A stretch of DNA of 7,424 nt, taken from an uncultured bacterium (GTDB lineage Bacteria; Methylomirabilota; Methylomirabilia; Rokubacteriales; CSP1-6). Each line of letters starts with the position of its first letter. Positions within the stretch are counted from its first letter, which is position 1. The stretch covers positions 1-7,424 of the forward strand of contig CAMLFJ010000152.1 of NCBI GenBank assembly GCA_946479205.1. The letters run 5' to 3'. Positions 6,010 through 7,424 of the stretch are shown here, one piece after another. The translations under genes and the position numbers were made by a program. The notes under the pieces were generated by a model. It did no database searches and had not been told where the DNA came from. It saw nothing but the letters and a program-made list of their open reading frames with translations.

Positions 6010-7424
6010 CCGCACCCAGCCGCCGTGCACCGGGTGGTGCGAGCAGATGAACTCCACGAAGGCGGGGCGGCCCTTGGCGTTCTCGTCGAAGGCGCGCTTG
6101 AGGGCGGGGATGATCTCGGCGGGCTGGGTGACGTCCTCGCCGTGGAACCCGACCGCGCGCGCCATGCTCGCCATGCACGCGTTGCCGTGGTCGGACACCT
6201 TCCAGGTGTAGGGATCGTGGCCCTCGCCCCAGAAGCCGGGGCCGTAGCCGGAGTAGCCGCCGTTGTTGATGTGGATCGTGGTGATGCCGATCTTGTAGCG
6301 CGCCACCGCCTCGAAGTTGCCCATCATGTAGCAGACGCCCGCGTCGCCGGTCACGAGCACGCACTGCCGCTGCGGGTAGGCGAGCTTGGCCGCCACCGCG
6401 CCGGCCAGGCTGAAGCCGAGGGTGGAGACGTTGCCCCAGCCGAGATAGCCGCGCGGGATCTGGGCCTCGTAGACGGTGCTGGTCTGGTCGCGGGTATTGC
6501 CGGAGTCCGCGGTGAGGAACGAGTTCTTCGGGTCGAGGACCTTGGCGAGGTCGCCGAAGACGCGATAGGGATTGATCGGCGTCTCGTTGGACTCGAGCCA
6601 CGGGCGGAACTTGTCCTTGAAGATCTGGCGCTGTCCTCGGATCTCCTCCAGCACCGCGGGCTGCTTGCGCGCGCCCTTGGCCTGGAGCTCGTCGGCCAGG
6701 GCCTGGAGCGTGAGCTTGGCGTCGCCGATCACCGCGTGCCGGGTCTCGTAGCTGCGGTTGATGTCGAGCGTGTCGACCGTGCACTGCACGATGGTCTTCT
6801 TGTGCGCGTCCGGCACCGTGTGGCTGAAGCGGCCGGGGAAGAGGCTCGAGCCGACCGAGAAGAGCAGGTCGCACTTGCGCAGGAAGTGATCGACCATCGA
6901 GCCGCGCACGCCGATGGACAGCGGGTGGTTCTCCGGGAACACGCCCTTGGCCTTGAGCGTGGTCATCACCGGGATCTGGGTCGCCTCCGCGAACTGCAGC
7001 AGCTCGGCCGCCGCGTCCGCGTAGCAGACGCCCTCGCCGACGTGGAGCAGGGGATCCTTGGCCGAGAGCAGGGCGCGGATGGCGGACTTGACGTCGTCCG
7101 GATCGGGCCCGGTGCGCCAGCCCTTCACCGGCGCGTAGGGATGCTCGTCCGCGTCGTACTCGCCCAGATCGCGCGGGATCAGGAGCAGCACCGGGCCCGG
7201 CCGGCCCGAGCGCAGGTGGGTGTAGGCGCGCCGGGTGTACTCGGGAATGAGATCGGCGCGGTCCACCTTGCCCACCCACTTGGTCACCGGCCTGAAGGCC
7301 TCGGCCATGTCGAAGTGGGTGTGGCGGCTGGCCCCGACCCCGAGCCCCTCCGCGATCACCAGCAGCGGAGAGGAGTCCTCCCACGCCTGCGCGATGGCGC
7401 CGAAGGCCATCTGGATCCCCGCCG
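6007..7424 (-). CDS. Thiamine-diphosphate-dependent enzyme, acetolactate synthase-like (N-terminus off window)
   Basis: C-terminal 470 or so residues of a ThDP enzyme of the acetolactate synthase / benzoylformate decarboxylase / oxalyl-CoA decarboxylase superfamily, which cleave or join 2-keto acids. The frame stays open to the right edge (AGIQ precedes MAFGAIAQAWEDSSPLL). The Met at 7410 is thus almost certainly internal, and about 75-90 residues of the PYR domain, including the catalytic Glu, are outside. Counting from that Met, the order is: end of the PYR domain (1-80, ending GRPGPVLLLIPRD), central domain (about 105-245, with VPVMTTLKAKGVFPENHPL near 148-164), and PP domain (about 280-467). 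The ThDP/Mg motif runs from G355-D-A357 to N382-N383, the usual spacing, but with Ala where most relatives have Gly (GDG). NNGGYSGYG follows. First visible gene of the operon. Its specific reaction cannot be assigned; anabolic acetolactate synthase (ilvB) is unlikely given no ilvN and the catabolic neighbours. Confidence 0.88.
   Translation of the reverse strand, partial: AGIQMAFGAIAQAWEDSSPLLVIAEGLGVGASRHTHFDMAEAFRPVTKWVGKVDRADLIPEYTRRAYTHLRSGRPGPVLLLIPRDLGEYDADEHPYAPVKGWRTGPDPDDVKSAIRALLSAKDPLLHVGEGVCYADAAAELLQFAEATQIPVMTTLKAKGVFPENHPLSIGVRGSMVDHFLRKCDLLFSVGSSLFPGRFSHTVPDAHKKTIVQCTVDTLDINRSYETRHAVIGDAKLTLQALADELQAKGARKQPAVLEEIRGQRQIFKDKFRPWLESNETPINPYRVFGDLAKVLDPKNSFLTADSGNTRDQTSTVYEAQIPRGYLGWGNVSTLGFSLAGAVAAKLAYPQRQCVLVTGDAGVCYMMGNFEAVARYKIGITTIHINNGGYSGYGPGFWGEGHDPYTWKVSDHGNACMASMARAVGFHGEDVTQPAEIIPALKRAFDENAKGRPAFVEFICSHHPVHGGWVR

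Noticed and set aside
4271..6211. 646-residue open frame on the plus strand opposite the amidase
   Set aside because: It is rich in Arg, Ala, His and Gly with no recognisable motif, and lies wholly antisense to the amidase and the ends of its neighbours, which have complete catalytic motifs. GC-rich third positions explain the open frame.
6008..7384. N-terminal 459-residue extension of the amidase frame (950 residues in all)
   Set aside because: The extension is an out-of-frame shadow of the ThDP enzyme with low-complexity Arg/Gly/Pro composition. The amidase family start fits the ATG at 6007.
7408..7410. ATG at 7410 as the start of the ThDP enzyme
   Set aside because: The frame continues in family-like sequence to the window edge, and a start here would remove most of the PYR domain with its catalytic Glu.
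1..7424. Defence system, CRISPR, mobile element or RNA gene
   Set aside because: I looked on both strands and saw no repeat-spacer pattern, transposase, integrase, nuclease-helicase pair, tRNA-like fold or long intergenic space that could hold such elements. The only gap is the 90 bp at 1531-1620.

Overview
The window is very GC-rich, densely coded bacterial DNA with strong G/C bias at third codon positions. That bias produces many long shadow frames opposite the real genes. Six protein genes fill almost the whole window, and five of them encode recognisable catabolic or hydrolytic enzyme folds. The style fits a free-living, metabolically versatile high-GC soil or groundwater bacterium (Proteobacteria, or a Rokubacteria/Methylomirabilota-like lineage). 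No marker gene is present, so this placement is a guess.

Layout, left to right. (1) 1-1530, minus: an N-acyl-D-amino-acid deacylase-like amidohydrolase whose C-terminus runs off the left edge. (2) 1531-1620: a 90-bp divergent intergenic region with ribosome binding sites for both flanking genes, a TATAGT -10-like box and a 12-bp perfect palindrome. (3) 1621-2277, plus: a small cupin protein with an arginine-rich tail. (4) 2180-3370, minus: a fumarylacetoacetate hydrolase (FAH)-family enzyme that overlaps the cupin tail to tail by 98 bp. (5) 3367-4527, minus: an EstB-type serine hydrolase of the class C beta-lactamase fold. (6) 4532-6007, minus: an amidase-signature hydrolase. (7) 6007-7424, minus: a thiamine-diphosphate enzyme of the acetolactate synthase-like superfamily, cut by the right edge so that its N-terminus is missing.

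The four genes from the right edge to 2180 form a tight operon read right to left: ThDP enzyme, amidase, serine hydrolase, FAH-family enzyme. The junctions are a 1-nt stop/start overlap (TGATG), a 4-nt gap and a 4-nt overlap (ATGA). This points to one transcript and translational coupling. Together the enzymes could process a small amide-, lactone- or ester-containing acid: the amidase and serine hydrolase would open or trim the substrate, and the ThDP and FAH-family enzymes would act on keto-acid products. The actual substrate cannot be read from the sequence. The cupin and the amidohydrolase are transcribed divergently from the 90-bp region and may belong to a related scavenging function.

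I saw no RNA genes, CRISPR arrays, insertion sequences, phage genes or defence genes. The window looks like an ordinary catabolic cluster with a few unusual details: the convergent overlap with its basic tail, non-canonical metal ligands in the amidohydrolase, and a GDA variant of the ThDP motif.
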